Under the pieces are notes generated by a model, which ran no database searches, had not been told where the DNA came from, and saw only the letters and a program-made list of their open reading frames with translations. Positions 20,021-31,700 of a stretch of 64,000 nt of DNA are shown here, piece by piece. Source of the stretch: Albugo candida (lineage: Eukaryota > Oomycota > Peronosporomycetes > Albuginales > Albuginaceae); contig CAJNAR010000182.1 of assembly GCA_905220665.1 (NCBI GenBank), forward strand, positions 62,001-126,000, read 5' to 3'. Made by a program: the position numbers and the translations under genes. Position 1 is the first letter of the stretch. Every line of letters begins with the position of its first letter.

Positions 20021-21806
20021 ATGAGCCTAAAAAGTGTCGTGAAGCAAAAGAAGCCGCTTGCAGTCGCTAGTGATTTGTATCCGTTCGTGCACCAGTTCTT
20101 GGTGCAATGTGGCTTACGAAAGAGTGCATCTCAATTTCAAAAAGAAGCCAAATTGGTTCGTGAGCGGAGAAAGTGTTTGATCTTAGGGCGTTTACAAATT
20201 TCTATTCATGCTGTAGGATGCGACAACTCCTGTCCAATGGGAACACAATTTGCTTGCAATGTATGAGATGTATCTTTGTTCAAAGACTGAGACTCATTTG
20301 TCCAAAGAAGCAGTTGCTTCGGAGAATGTTAACAAAGTGAAATCAAACAGTAAGCCAGGAAAGCTACGTAAAGCAGTCGTAACCGCTGTGGAGTCTTCTT
20401 CTTCGTCGTCAACTTCCAGTGACTCGTCAGAATCAGAATCGGAATCGGATAACGTTATTGAAAAGACCAAAGTGTCCAAAACGTCCAAAGTAAATGCGTG
20501 CAGATCAACCGTAAAGAAGGCGAGCACAAAGGGCGCTACAAAAAAAGCCAAAGCAGAGTCTTCTTCATCGTCTTCCGAATCAGAATCAGAGTCAAATGAG
20601 GGGAAGAAGGCCAGTAATAAGCGCGTCACAAAAAAAGCCAAAGCAGAGTCTTCTTCATCCGAATCAGAGTCAGACGTAAATGAGAAAAAAACGAAAATTG
20701 TTGAAACCAAGTCAAGCGCAAAGAAAACGACTACTAAGTGCAATACGAGCAAGGAGTCGTCGTCATCGTCATCGTCATCATCATCATCCGGATCAGAATC
20801 AGAATCAGAATCTCACGTAAATGCAAAGGTGAAAAAGCCAACCAAAACCGATTCAAGTACAGATGAAAGCTCGTCGTCCTCTGAGTCAGAAAGTGATACT
20901 AAGAAACCTGCACTGGCTGATACAAATAGCGGTAAAGCCAAAAAAGAATCGGATGCAGATTCTTCATCAGAATCAGAGATAGAAACCAAAACCAAAACCA
21001 AAACTGTGATGGTCAAAAATCTTGCAAAAGAAGTAAAAGCAAAAAAGAATTCAAGTAAACAATCAAACGTAGAATGTATGTCTTCATCCTCGTCCTCGTC
21101 GTCATCTTCAAGCTCGTCGTCTGAGTCGGAGGAAGAAGATGAAGGAAAACCCACGCGTGCAACCAATGGTAAAAAAGGCTCAAAAAGAGATTCATCAGCA
21201 GTACATCCAATCGATACGAGCGCAAACAAAAAGAAGCGGAAAACCTCATCAAAAAAAGCTCCCACACAAGCCGAATCATCGAGTAGCAGCTCAAGTGATT
21301 CCAGCTCATCAGACTCTAGCTCCGACTCAGACTCAGATTCGAATACCCAATTTGATGCTCAAGAAGAAAAACGTCGTCTTCAGGCCGCTAAAGCCGCCCT
21401 CGAGTGGGTCCCAAAGAAGCTAGAAAAACCGGTACGCTTTCTCTTTCAGCGTGCTTAGCTCCATCATTGACTATTTCCTTCAGATCAAAACAAACGATAC
21501 GGTCACAGGAAATGCTCCTTTCCAGCGTGTGGACAAAGAAGTTTGGTCTTCTAAAATCGCGCACGATTCACTTCGGGATAATAGCTGTAAGCTTGCAATT
21601 GTGGTTGATCGCCTTCGTCTGACACTTCTGTCTCAATAATAGACGACGCCAAATTCGGTAGCTCCGGCGTTGGTAGTAAAGCGAACCAAGTCCTCTCCAA
21701 GGTGCGGGGTAAAGATTTCACGCGTGAAAAGAACAAAAAGAAGCGGTCGACGTATATGTGTGGCAGCATTTCCATGGCATCCCATTCCTACAAATTTGAC
21801 AATTAG
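20021..21806 (+). CDS. Nopp140/SRP40-like nucleolar phosphoprotein
   Basis: Four exons: 20021-20155, 20217-21431, 21484-21586 and 21643-21806, giving 538 residues. Exon 1 encodes a LisH motif (DLYPFVHQFLVQCGLRKSA) completed by LLAMYEMYLCSK in exon 2. Exon 2 is dominated by alternating acidic serine runs and Lys-rich blocks, the classic CK2-phosphorylated repeat of Nopp140. Exons 3 and 4 encode the SRP40 C-terminal domain: NAPFQRVDKEVW, SLRDNSYDAKFGS and GKDFTREKNKKKRSTY. The first donor (GTTCGT) is unusual but keeps the frame; the others are GTACGC and GTAAGC. The family chaperones box C/D and H/ACA snoRNPs between nucleolus and Cajal bodies. Six or so acidic-serine blocks are present. Confidence 0.9.
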
Positions 21807-22002
21807 AATTGTGACATTTTTGACCTCATTTTACGTACGTTTCCTGTTTTTACACCAATTCCGACTTTGACGACGTGATGGGTCATCGCCACGTCATATT
21901 GCAGGCATCGTTTTAAAGGCACTTTGTTTGCGTCACGAGCCGAGAACGTAGTGTCAGTACTTGATTTGCGCTTTTTCTGCGATTAACGAATTGCTCTTTT
22001 TG

Positions 22003-23157
22003 ATGAATTGGATAACGCAACTTTACTTTCTTCTTCTCATTCATGCGCAACTTCTCGCCAACGCGCAACAGTTTCCCGAACTAGCAAAAGCCTATTGGAT
22101 CGAACGCCTTGCATTTTTCCGCGTGAATGCGCTTCTGTATGCAGCCAGTGATATGAGATGTGTGTCGTGGAGCACAAGCTTGGAAGCACAAGCCGGAAAT
22201 ATCGCACACAATTGCTCGCAGCCAACTTCCTCTCAAGTGAACTTTATCCTTGTAGAGCAACACGATGACCCTTCGGAGTATGTGGATGCCGCGATCAAGG
22301 GATGGGTCGTAGATAAGCTCTTGGAAATAAAAAAAACTATTCCGCACCCGAAACAGAAAGCTGGATTTGGCACAGGCTTTTATAGCTCATACTCACTTAT
22401 TGTGTGGGCCACAACGAATCAGGTTGGATGTGGTTATGGAAGTTGTGGTGACAAAACCGCGGTCGTCTGTCTGTACAATGGTGCGCCAAACACTGCAAAG
22501 AGTCCATGGTACACGCATGGAGCTCAAGCAAGCGCATGTCCATCTGGTACCAGCAGTGTAGGAGGGCTTTGCTCGATCGATAAGCAACGCTGTGCGAAAA
22601 ATGCTGAGAAAATTCCACTTGAAAAAGTGAGTGGTATATACTACAAGGGTCTGCTCCAAAGCATCCAAGATCAGGATAATGGCAAAGGACCACCAGTAAA
22701 CGTAAACGCTCCGTCACCTCCCATAATACCAACGCCTGTCCTCTCAAGCGCGCGCACCGGGAAGGATGAGAATCCTCCCGAGAAGAAAGCGGACCTTGAA
22801 AACGAGAAAAAAGAGAATTCAAGTCCCCCAAAGTCTGTCGATTTGACTAAAGAAGAGCAACCAGAGTCTACGAACAAATCTTTGGGTAGTAAGCCTGATG
22901 AAACCGAGTCACAGCCTAATAAATTAGAACAACGTGATAGTGAGAAGAATAGTCAAGAAGCAGGATCACCGGTGCAAACGGTTCAAAATCAAGCAATTTT
23001 CACCAAGAAAAATGGAAGTTTCTCTCCGGTTGCGATCACAGGACTAGTAGCAGTTGGGTGCCTCGTAGTGGTTGTCGCTGCTGTTCTTCTCCGATACAAG
23101 CAAAGCCAGAAACGGCAGCAAGAAATCGTGCGGGATGCTGCCTTGGATCCGCTCTAA
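22003..23157 (+). CDS. CAP/SCP-superfamily protein with C-terminal membrane anchor
   Basis: 384 residues from the ATG at 22003; the frame extends upstream only through non-ATG codons. Residues 1-22 form a signal peptide (ITQLYFLLLIHAQLLANAQQ). The CAP domain (about 30-190) shows the expected landmarks: RVNALLYAASDMRCVSWSTSLEAQA, then a GTGFYSSYSLIVWATTNQVGCGYGSC core and a C-terminal Cys-rich segment. A long Pro/Glu/Lys/Ser-rich stalk (about 225-335) leads to one membrane helix (AITGLVAVGCLVVVVAAVLL) and a short basic cytosolic tail. CAP proteins are usually secreted and bind sterols or lipids; oomycetes have many. A membrane-anchored form implies a cell-surface role. It looks intact. Confidence 0.9.
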   Translation: MNWITQLYFLLLIHAQLLANAQQFPELAKAYWIERLAFFRVNALLYAASDMRCVSWSTSLEAQAGNIAHNCSQPTSSQVNFILVEQHDDPSEYVDAAIKGWVVDKLLEIKKTIPHPKQKAGFGTGFYSSYSLIVWATTNQVGCGYGSCGDKTAVVCLYNGAPNTAKSPWYTHGAQASACPSGTSSVGGLCSIDKQRCAKNAEKIPLEKVSGIYYKGLLQSIQDQDNGKGPPVNVNAPSPPIIPTPVLSSARTGKDENPPEKKADLENEKKENSSPPKSVDLTKEEQPESTNKSLGSKPDETESQPNKLEQRDSEKNSQEAGSPVQTVQNQAIFTKKNGSFSPVAITGLVAVGCLVVVVAAVLLRYKQSQKRQQEIVRDAALDPL

Positions 23158-23227
23158 GCTATGCAAGTAACTTAGAAATTTTGTAAAGGATCAGTAGAAA
23201 TAGAGTGGTTCACATTACATATCGACA

Positions 23228-24139
23228 ATGGTGTTGGCCTGTGTTCCTCGATATAATTTGCCAAAGTCTTGTTCTAACGTATACGAGCCAGCGGAGGACT
23301 CGTACCTGCTGTTAGACGCTTTGCTAGAAGAACAGTCATTTCTGAAAAGTCTGTGTCCTACCATCTGTGCTGAAATCGGGTACGTGGATATCATATACGC
23401 AAGTTGAGGTGGTAATACTGTCATTAGCTGCGGTACAGGAGTTATTTTCACATACTTGGCAGCACTTCTCCATCAAAATGGCCAAAATGCATTGTTCTTT
23501 GCCACCGATATAAATCCAGAAGCAGCGCTTGTGGCATCGCAAACTGCAACGCTCAACAAGGTTCCCTTCGTTGATATTATTCGTACGGATCTATTGTCTA
23601 GCCTCGACCATCGACTCGAGGTGAATCACCCACAATCATACGACCAGAACTAATTCTCTTTGTGCGCAGCAAAGCATCGACGTTCTCATCTTTAATCCGC
23701 CATATGTTCCCACGCCGTCATACGAAATGAGATCACAGTACGTGACACATGAATCCAGCCAAATGTCTCTTATGTTTGCACTATAGCGGAATTGAGGCTG
23801 CGTGGGCGGGTGGAGTCCATGGACGCGAAGTAATCGATCGCATGTTACCCAGAGTGAAGGTGCGTGATATGCAACGCATCCTTTCTTCTTTTCTTAACCG
23901 ATATATACCAAGCAGAAGGTATTATCGCCGTCTGGCGTATTGTATATGATCGTACTTGCAGAGAACCGACCGAAGGAAATAATACAAATTCTCCAGCGCG
24001 ATCACCTCGAAACGACCGTGCGTAACCGAGTCATTCTACCAATGAATCTAACCTTTGTTCACTATAGATTGTATTATCTAGAAAATGTAGCAATGAGAAA
24101 TTGTTTGTACTAAAAGCTCAACGACGTCATGGAGCATAA
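23228..24139 (+). CDS. N6AMT1: N6AMT1/HemK2/Mtq2-like glutamine methyltransferase
   Basis: Six exons: 23228-23379, 23428-23620, 23670-23737, 23787-23859, 23916-24017 and 24068-24139; 219 residues, like the human and yeast proteins (about 214-221). Seen across the spliced frame: YEPAEDSYLLLDAL at the N-terminus, SAM motif I EIGCGTG formed across intron 1, ATDINPEA, the substrate-binding NPPYVPTP, and GIEAAWAGGVHGREVIDR. The last exon gives LSRKCSNEKLFVLK. The family methylates the GGQ glutamine of eRF1 together with TRM112 and has a reported lysine activity on histone H4. Introns are 48-56 bases with consensus ends, and each keeps the frame. The start at 23228 is only 71 bases after the CAP stop codon. 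Confidence 0.92.
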
Positions 24140-24409
24140 CAATGTGGGTTACATATCAGTTTTCAGAGTCACCATCCTAAAATTCGAATCCAACAATTTA
24201 CAAAATTAACTCGCTTTCTCTTTTGAAGTCTGCCTGGGAGAGAAAGTGTCAAAAAGAAGTCAGGCAAAAAACCTGATTTCAAGTGACAATAAAACCTGAT
24301 TCACGTGCAAAAACCAACACTCTTGCGCAGAAACAGAAACAAACGGCCGAAAGGAAACCCCGCACATAGCATTTCGTTTGTCATTACGCGACAACAAACA
24401 CATTGAGGA

Positions 24410-27204
24410 ATGGCTTCCGCGGGTGGAATTGGGGCCCGTGTCGAAACGGGACGATCAGGGGGAATGGGCGTACGGTTTGGCTCCAAAGGAACCCGTCGAC
24501 GGGGAAGTAGTCAAGACGACAGCGCGATAATCACGGAATCACAGCTTGGAGTCTCAACAAACAATTCCAATGGATACTTGGCGGGAAGGAATTCTATCGC
24601 AATTACCACAGCTACTTCAAAGTCATCGCCTTCTGCTTGCAGTACCGCACGCACAGAAATAGATACCGGTTATGTGCCAAGTAAAACCGGTCTTTTAACG
24701 AAACGCGCCATGTCTTCTATGGGTGCATTTGCGAACTGGAAAGAGCGATTTTTTGTATTGGCGGAAGGCCATTTATCATATTACAAACAGGGAGGCGGGT
24801 TTTTTACGACGGCAAAGGATGATGTTGCTCATCTGAAAGGAGAGCTACAGTTGACCTCGGATTCACTCGTGCGGAAGTGTTTGATTGACGATCGAGCCAA
24901 TTGTTTTGAGGTTTGGACGCCAACCAAGAAGATGTTTGCACAAGCTTCGACCGCCAAAGAGGTTGAAGATTGGATCAAGTCTATCAGAGCGCATATAAGT
25001 GCACTAAAACGATATCAATCGCGTGGAAGCTTTCAGGATCCTTCTACCAGTTCAAGTGCTTTGAATGTCACTACGAGTCGAGAAGATTACACACGTCCAA
25101 GTATGCTGGAAGAACACGAAATTGTTCGAGGAGCAGATAAATCATCAGAGCCAAAAGATATTGTGATCAAACAGTTATTGGAAGAGAATAGACAGCTTCG
25201 CGAACTGGTCGCTGCCAAAGATCAATACATTCACGAGCTGGAAATGAATGGTGGACGAGCAAATCCAGATACAGCTTCAGTTGTACCGGGTGGAGTCACT
25301 AGTGGTGGTGCGCGTACTGGGCGTACGGCCGTGCCAAAATTGATATTAGACCTTCGTGATTTGAAAAATAAACAAATCCAGCTCTTTGATGCAGCTGAAG
25401 TAGGAAATTGGCATCTTATTGCAACCTTATTGAGCGATAATGTTGTGGACGTCAATGGAGTGGGAATCAATCAAACCACAGCATTACATGCTGCAGCCCA
25501 GAAAAACCATCCAAAAGCTGTGAAAGAACTAGTCGCACGCGGTGCAGATCATACAGTTCGGAATGGAGATAGCCTAACACCATTGCATGTGGCAACACAA
25601 GCTGGAAATCTAGAATGTGTTGAAGAGCTACTCAACGCTGGTGCTGATCCAAATATGACAGATTGTCAAGGTAATGCAGCCATCCATATGTCAGCTGAGA
25701 TTGCCAACATCGCTATCGCAAAGAAGCTGATTGCAGCAGGTGCGAAAACTGACGTTGCTAATGCAAGTGGGTCTCTACCGGTACACTTGTCTCCCATTGG
25801 ACATCCGGTTCGTGTACTGTTGGGCAGTGGTTCTAACCTAGCTGCTACCAACCCGTCACAACCTCCGAGATCAACAACAGTGCAGGAATCCGACATGCAA
25901 GGTAGACATATTGCGTTCAAGAACAAGTACCAAAAGGATCTCGCTCTTGGACCTCGCGATTTCGAGTTTGTTAAAGTTCTTGGTCGTGGAGCATTTGCAA
26001 AAGTATATCTAGTTCGAGGCAAAGGATCTAATCGCGATCAGTGGTTTGCACTTAAAGCATACAACAAGCAGGCTATCGTGCAAAAGAATCAGGCGCAGTA
26101 TATTCACACTGAAAAAGCGGCTTTACAAGCTTGTTCCGATCATCCTTACATTGTCACATTGTACTATGCATTCCAGTCAAAGGATCGTCTTTTTCTGGTC
26201 ATGGAGTACTGTGGAGGAGGGGATCTTTTGTCAGCTCTGACGCGACGAAAGGCTTTTACAGAGGCAGAAGCAGCTTTTTACATTGGAGAAATAGTGTTGG
26301 CTCTATCGCACCTTCATTCCAAGAATATTGTATTTCGCGATTTAAAGCCAGAAAACGTGGTCATGGATTTAGATGGACATTGTCTCTTGACAGATTTCGG
26401 CATCTCAAAAGAAGGTATCAAAGATCACACTTCTGCCAATACGTTTTGTGGATCACCGATGTACTTGGCTCCTGAAATGCTTTCAAGATCTGGGTAAGTG
26501 CTTGTGGATCAAGTTCTTTGAATGATGTGGGCTCATTTACTGCACCTTAGGCACGGTTTTGCATTGGATTGGTATTCAGTTGGAGCACTTTTATTCGAAC
26601 TGTTGACCGGTCTTCCACCATTCTACACAAATGACAAGAAACAGCTCTTCCACAACATTTTACGAGGACATTTAGTGATTCCAGACTATCTGTCACCCAA
26701 CGCTCGGGATCTTATTCAGCGATTATTGCATCGTGACCCAGCACAAAGATTGGGATCAGGAAAGCTTGGCGACGCGGAAATTTTTGTACGTTTCGATCAT
26801 AACGGTATTCATTCATTTGTATGACAATGTATGTATAGGAACATCCATTTTTCTCAGTGATTGACTGGGAAAAGCTGCGGAAACGCGAATTAGCACCTCC
26901 ATTCAGGCCAAAAACAGCAGTTGATCCAACAGGAATACCCGACACATCAAACTTCCCGCAAGCTTTTACCGATCAAGAGATTTCAGATATTGAGCGTGGC
27001 TTCAACCATCAACCGAATTCCAGCGCTCAGCAATTACAACGAAAGAATTCGGACCGACGGCTTTTTAGCGATTTTGATTTTCTTCCAGAGCTGAATTTGG
27101 ATCCTGATGCAAAGCAATTCGAACAGATGGCTCTGGATGCGAATAGCTATAAGAATCTTCCTACACCCGATTTGGTAGAAGACTCTGAAGAAGTTGGCAT
27201 TTAG
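24410..27204 (+). CDS. AGC-family protein kinase with PH domain and ankyrin repeats
   Basis: Three exons, 24410-26493, 26551-26785 and 26839-27204 (introns of 57 and 53 bases), giving 894 residues. Order of domains: a disordered Gly/Ser-rich start, a PH domain (about 93-198, TGLLTKRAMSSMGAFANWKERFF), a short coiled coil (about 250-280), ankyrin repeats (about 325-475), and an AGC kinase (about 518-785). Kinase motifs are complete: GRGAFAKV loop, Lys 549, FRDLKPEN with Asp 644, DFG at 662, and TFCGSPMYLAPE activation loop with Thr 678. A C-terminal extension contains a hydrophobic-motif-like FSDFDFLPEL. The kinase resembles the PKA/PKB/S6K group. The PH domain suggests phosphoinositide-dependent membrane recruitment. 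Expected to be active. Confidence 0.93.
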
Positions 27205-27748
27205 GTCGAATGTGCATTGAAAGCATTTATCGATTCACACTGTATAAAGACGAAAAGATACTTAAGATATGTGGTTTGCAATTAGTGTCGTTGTACTCTT
27301 TCTCTTCCACAAGCAATGACACCAATGCATACATTCGGTGAGTCCATCTCACAGATACGCAGATACACACAATCGATAACGAATTGAGGCCTTCTCCTTC
27401 GATTATCAATTGCTATCACGTCGAGCTGTTCGCAATCCATTTATATTTTATATCCTATGATATGGCAAGTAAGCTATTGAACTCGTTTGAGTAATTGCCA
27501 ACTCTATGAATGATTGCGTCTCTTTGTAGGATTTTAGCCACCAAAGCGTTATCTATCGAGTGAATAAGTTGATCGACTAGAGCCCGATTGAATTATCGGA
27601 GGCGATGTGGACTTGACGAGGGCGACATGAGAATACACCAGAATTGCGCATTGGGACTTGAATTGAGAACAGGAGCCGTAACACACAAATTGTCATTAGG
27701 GGATGCATCCGACTCAGATGAAGGCGTTTTAGACAGGCCCTCGATCAG
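27205..27748. other. 3' flank of kinase gene; possible in-frame continuation of a minus-strand remnant
   Basis: No complete gene is seen. On the minus strand, the frame of the remnant at 27749-28101 stays open past its TAA (27751-27749) for a further 51 codons to a stop at 27595-27593, with Ser/Pro/Asn-rich coding-like content. This could mean a recent nonsense change, or simply chance. Confidence 0.3.
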
Positions 27749-28101
27749 TTAGCCGAGAAAAATGACCATTGTACCACCACGAGGATGTAACGAAATACTG
27801 GTCAATGCATTCGTGTGAATCGTATGGAAACGTGCCTGCTTCATGCGATACTTTTGCCCAAAAACGATCAACTCTTGTGCTTTGACTTGTGAATTACAAG
27901 ATTCTATCGATTTTATTCTAGCTTAACGGTCAGCGAGTGATGATCTATCTATTGTGCTAAGGAGTAGGTGCCACTTTGCTCACCGCACACATTCATTTCT
28001 CGAGCGCCAATATTCGTAACCAGGGGTGTCAACCAGCAAACATTAGCGAACAACCATGCTTCTCTCTGAATCTTCAATTTTGATATGCTAGTGGCTTTTG
28101 C
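27749..28101 (-). pseudogene. Possible 3' exons of an unidentified gene (5' end missing)
   Basis: Two coding-like segments, about 28101-27984 and 27903-27749, join in phase across an 80-base GTGAGC...GATAG intron. The joined product contains EAWLFANVCWLTPLV, then NVCESCNSQVKAQEL and FGQKYRMKQARFHTI before a TAA. No start codon or upstream exon could be found, because the next gene upstream on this strand (stop at 28171) leaves only about 70 bases. It may be a decayed gene or a 3' fragment left by rearrangement. I do not recognise the family. The CESC pair might bind a metal, but that is speculative. Confidence 0.3.
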
Positions 28102-28170
28102 TCAATTGTTGATGGTGGGAGAAGGCGGAGCTAAGATTACAAACATTTCATGCACTCATACACTAAGAAA

Positions 28171-28701
28171 TTAATCTTTTCTGAACGGACAAAAAGACAG
28201 CAGATAAAGGGCAACATTCATTCTGTATTGCCCTATAAAATGAGATTGAGCGACAATTTTGAATCTGTACGACATATGTGGGAAATAATTGCGCAGAAGA
28301 AATTCCGATAGTTCTTTTTCACGCCAAGGTAGATTATTGAGTTTGAGAACCTTTGCGATAACACCACGAACAAATGTGAAGTTTTTCTGCGATCCAGGTA
28401 TTCCCAGCGCAACGAGGATTTCATTGAGAAAGGATACTAATGAATTGACACAATATTTTCCTTGCTCAGGATCATTTGCATATTCATTGCAGTATGGTAC
28501 AAGCTGTCCAATCGAATGTTTTTCCCCATTAGAATATTTTATCTTTGGACAATCCACATTATCCGGGCCTGTTAGAAGCTTTCTTTCATGTTCCGGCCGA
28601 TTTGATCGAATTGCTGACGAAGGATGATTAGTCCACTTCTGCGCATCGACAATGCAAGCATTGAGGAGGAGTACGACGATGGAGGATTTCAGGTTGTGCA
28701 T
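28171..28701 (-). CDS. Candidate secreted protein, unknown
   Basis: 176 residues, ATG at 28701. A signal peptide is clear (MHNLKSSIVVLLLNACIVDA with cleavage expected near AQKW). The mature protein has three cysteines in the first part (DCPKIKY, VPYCNEY, GKYCVNS) and one near the C-terminus (SFCPFRKD), which could form two disulphides. The C-terminal half is basic and hydrophobic, apparently helical. A segment RSNRPEHERKLL follows the signal peptide at a place where oomycete effectors carry RxLR-dEER, but neither motif is actually present. No CHxC. It sits at the border between the dense gene island and the gene-poor region. A host-directed role is inference from the signal peptide and location. 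Confidence 0.6.
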   Translation of the reverse strand: MHNLKSSIVVLLLNACIVDAQKWTNHPSSAIRSNRPEHERKLLTGPDNVDCPKIKYSNGEKHSIGQLVPYCNEYANDPEQGKYCVNSLVSFLNEILVALGIPGSQKNFTFVRGVIAKVLKLNNLPWREKELSEFLLRNYFPHMSYRFKIVAQSHFIGQYRMNVALYLLSFCPFRKD

Positions 28702-31700
28702 ATGCGATGCAAGTGGAATATTGAATAGTGATATGAGGATGCAATGTACTACAATGCATTCTCACTACACTAATTTGGTAGAAGCGGGCATGCATAAGCT
28801 AAATGCAAAGCAAACGATACACAAGTAACGACGTCTTGCGCCTGCTCCTATTCCTGGCTAGAAAGCGTCGGTGTTTCGACCATATGCAGTAAATTGAAAG
28901 CATGTGTTTTTGTCTGAAATATATGATCACAATTCGAGTAATATAACGACTTTGAGCATGCTCAAAGTCATCGGAACCTACTCATCATTGACATGGAGCT
29001 ATTGTTGAGCTTACTTTTTCTTCATTGTACCATTCACGACCTATTATGACTCTAATTGGTGGTTGCTACTGATATCTAAACTCATTGGTAGTTGCCTTTC
29101 TTTGTCTTCTCGAAGTTTGTGTGCCAGCGCAATAATAAATTACGGTAATATATTACTGACTATTTCCCGCATCTCAACCGTTCCACAGAAAAAAGCCGTC
29201 CTTATCAATTGCTACGGCCGATTGACTTGACCGTTGGATGCTCGGCAGTGTACAAGCCGATTCCGGAATTTTTAGCGAAATGACTAAATTTTGGTCATGG
29301 GATGGAAGGCGTTGATCTTCCTTGCATTATCCTTATTGATACGTTTACTTGGGACAATACAGTAGAATACCGAGAAGGCAATGCTCTTCATACCGATGTG
29401 CGTTTTCTATCACAGACTTTTCACGCGATAGATCGAGGTCATGTATCATTACTTCCTTGTTGAACTTCTACCGTTCCAAGAAGAATTGAAAGGAAGCGTT
29501 ACACTTGACTGGGTGGTCTGTTCTTCTCCCAACCCCACTTTGAGTGTGATGCATACAACCTCACAGATTTGTACAGCAAGCCAATTTAGAAGGTACAGTA
29601 TCAGCCTTTTTCCGCTTGCAATATTTTAACGTAGTTCTAGTTGGTGCCCTCCGAGTAGTATCGCCTTTGAGTGACTATGTCCTTCTAATGCCTTTCGTTT
29701 AAGAAGGTATCTTAAATCTTACAGTTTCGTAATCGGTTGACTAACTAAGTATTGACAATTCTTCTACATCCGACCTTAGTACCCATTTTGTTGTTTGATA
29801 AACAACACTGCTTACTTCCGCCTGACCTGATCAGAGATTCGACCTAGTAGTTGCCAGCCGGGATTCCAATAAGGAATAGCAAAGACTGGTGAGTTCTGAT
29901 TTGACTTGTTTGCATGTAAATAATAAAAGATAGTTATATGCTTGGCTCTGATCTGATATTCATAGATATTTGCAATTGCGCTGTGATTATCCACGAAAAT
30001 CTATATGGCTTACCCTGAAGGACTTCTTTTCTTATAGTAGTTGTACGATACATATCATTTCCTGAGCACTAATATGCATTCCATGTGTTTTGCTTCGCTG
30101 AGCTAATTGTAACATTCTTATATGCTGTTACTTATGGACAACCAGAGTGTCATTTGCATGGTCATGAACTCTGGCGTTGACCGTCGATCATCTGATTACT
30201 CACAAATTCTTGGCTTTGATAACCACGTTTGCATCCTACTGTTGACTGACAAGCCGAGTGACGAAATGGTCTCACAATATCTATGAACTTAAATCATACA
30301 TTCTCCTCTTCCTGGCTCAGAGTTACAGAAGTAGACTTAGTTTACATGCAGGAATGCTACATTTTGTCAGGTTTCGTGATCATTGCAAGCTGAGAAAGAT
30401 CTAGCTGATGTACAACTTAAGTCGCTATATATTCATCTCAGCGTGCTATAAACGTGAGGAAGCTTCATAGATCGGCCACGGAGCTGATCTATTTGTGAGA
30501 AAGAATTATGATGCCTTCACTGTTGTACGATAATACATTCTCAAACTTCATCACGAATAGTTTCTTCATAGTAAAAACTATCTCGATTTGTGTCCTGACA
30601 CCCGTACCTTTGGTTCATTTTATTGAATTCAAAAGTCCATTAACATACATCGCAATGTACGTAGAGGCGAACAAGGATGAAAGAATTCGATAGCCATTAC
30701 TCGAGCTCCTGCTAAGATTTTCTGCGGCTCGCATGCTCGATCGGTTTAGCTTCGAATCATGGTAGATGTCACGCATATACATCTTATAAGTGCACATTAG
30801 GAAATGCTGTACACAATCATATTGGTAAAACCGTGGGTGACTTGCACGCAAACTGAGTATTAGTAAAATTGAACCTTTGCTTGTTGCTGGTGTCGTTTGT
30901 TGTATAATTAATTAGTTCTGTTGTCGAACGTTTTGAGTACTCACTCGCGCTATCTCGTTTTATTTTAACAACCCATTCGAACGGATAACTATCACGCATG
31001 CCCAACCGACTAGTTTCCAGGTCTTCTTGCCATCCCATTATCTAAATTCTTTCACGGTCGCATATTTCACCGTACAGCTTCATCGTCGAAACACTCAAAA
31101 CATCACGTTCAGTAATTTAGGCGCAAGCCGTAACCTCTTTGATTTCTACTCGCTTTTTCACGATCGATGGGACATGTAGTCAAAGTCGTGACAAGGGCGT
31201 GCCTACAGTCACCAGTTGGCAAGCTCCGTCGGTAGCGATTTGAGAGCCATCAGTTTGCGATCTCTACTCCAGGATCATTTCCTTCTCCAATTTGTTATCG
31301 TAACATCACTAAACACCTTGTGTCCATGATCATGACGGTCTTCTTATATGTAGAAGGAACATTCTCGCTGTCAAGCTGGGCTGCAATCAAGGGCTCCGAA
31401 CCATGTGGTACTATTTGATCGACACTCATCGGTTCTGCACCTTGTTGTAACTTGACAACCTTCAGAAATTCAGAAGGTCAAATTCGTTTTAGGAAGCGCC
31501 ATTTACGTCCAAGCAATCCAAGCAACGCCATGTACGATAATCTTTCAAATCGTCTGAATTTCTTATATTATGACATCCTGTGCTGTCTCATTCAGCTGTT
31601 TGCGTCTTCGTTTGTCCATTTGACTAGAAGCATTGCAATAATAAATCTGTGCTCGACGCACATTTGAAGAATGAACATGAAAATCACGGTAGAAGCTAAT

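Noticed and set aside
20294..21265. Long minus-strand frames of 150 or more codons
   Set aside because: They are the reverse of the serine-rich Nopp140 repeats; low-complexity coding sequence leaves the opposite strand open.
28560..28645. RxLR-dEER effector motif in the secreted protein
   Set aside because: The segment has RSNR and ERKLL but neither RxLR nor EER, so calling it an RxLR effector would be over-reading.
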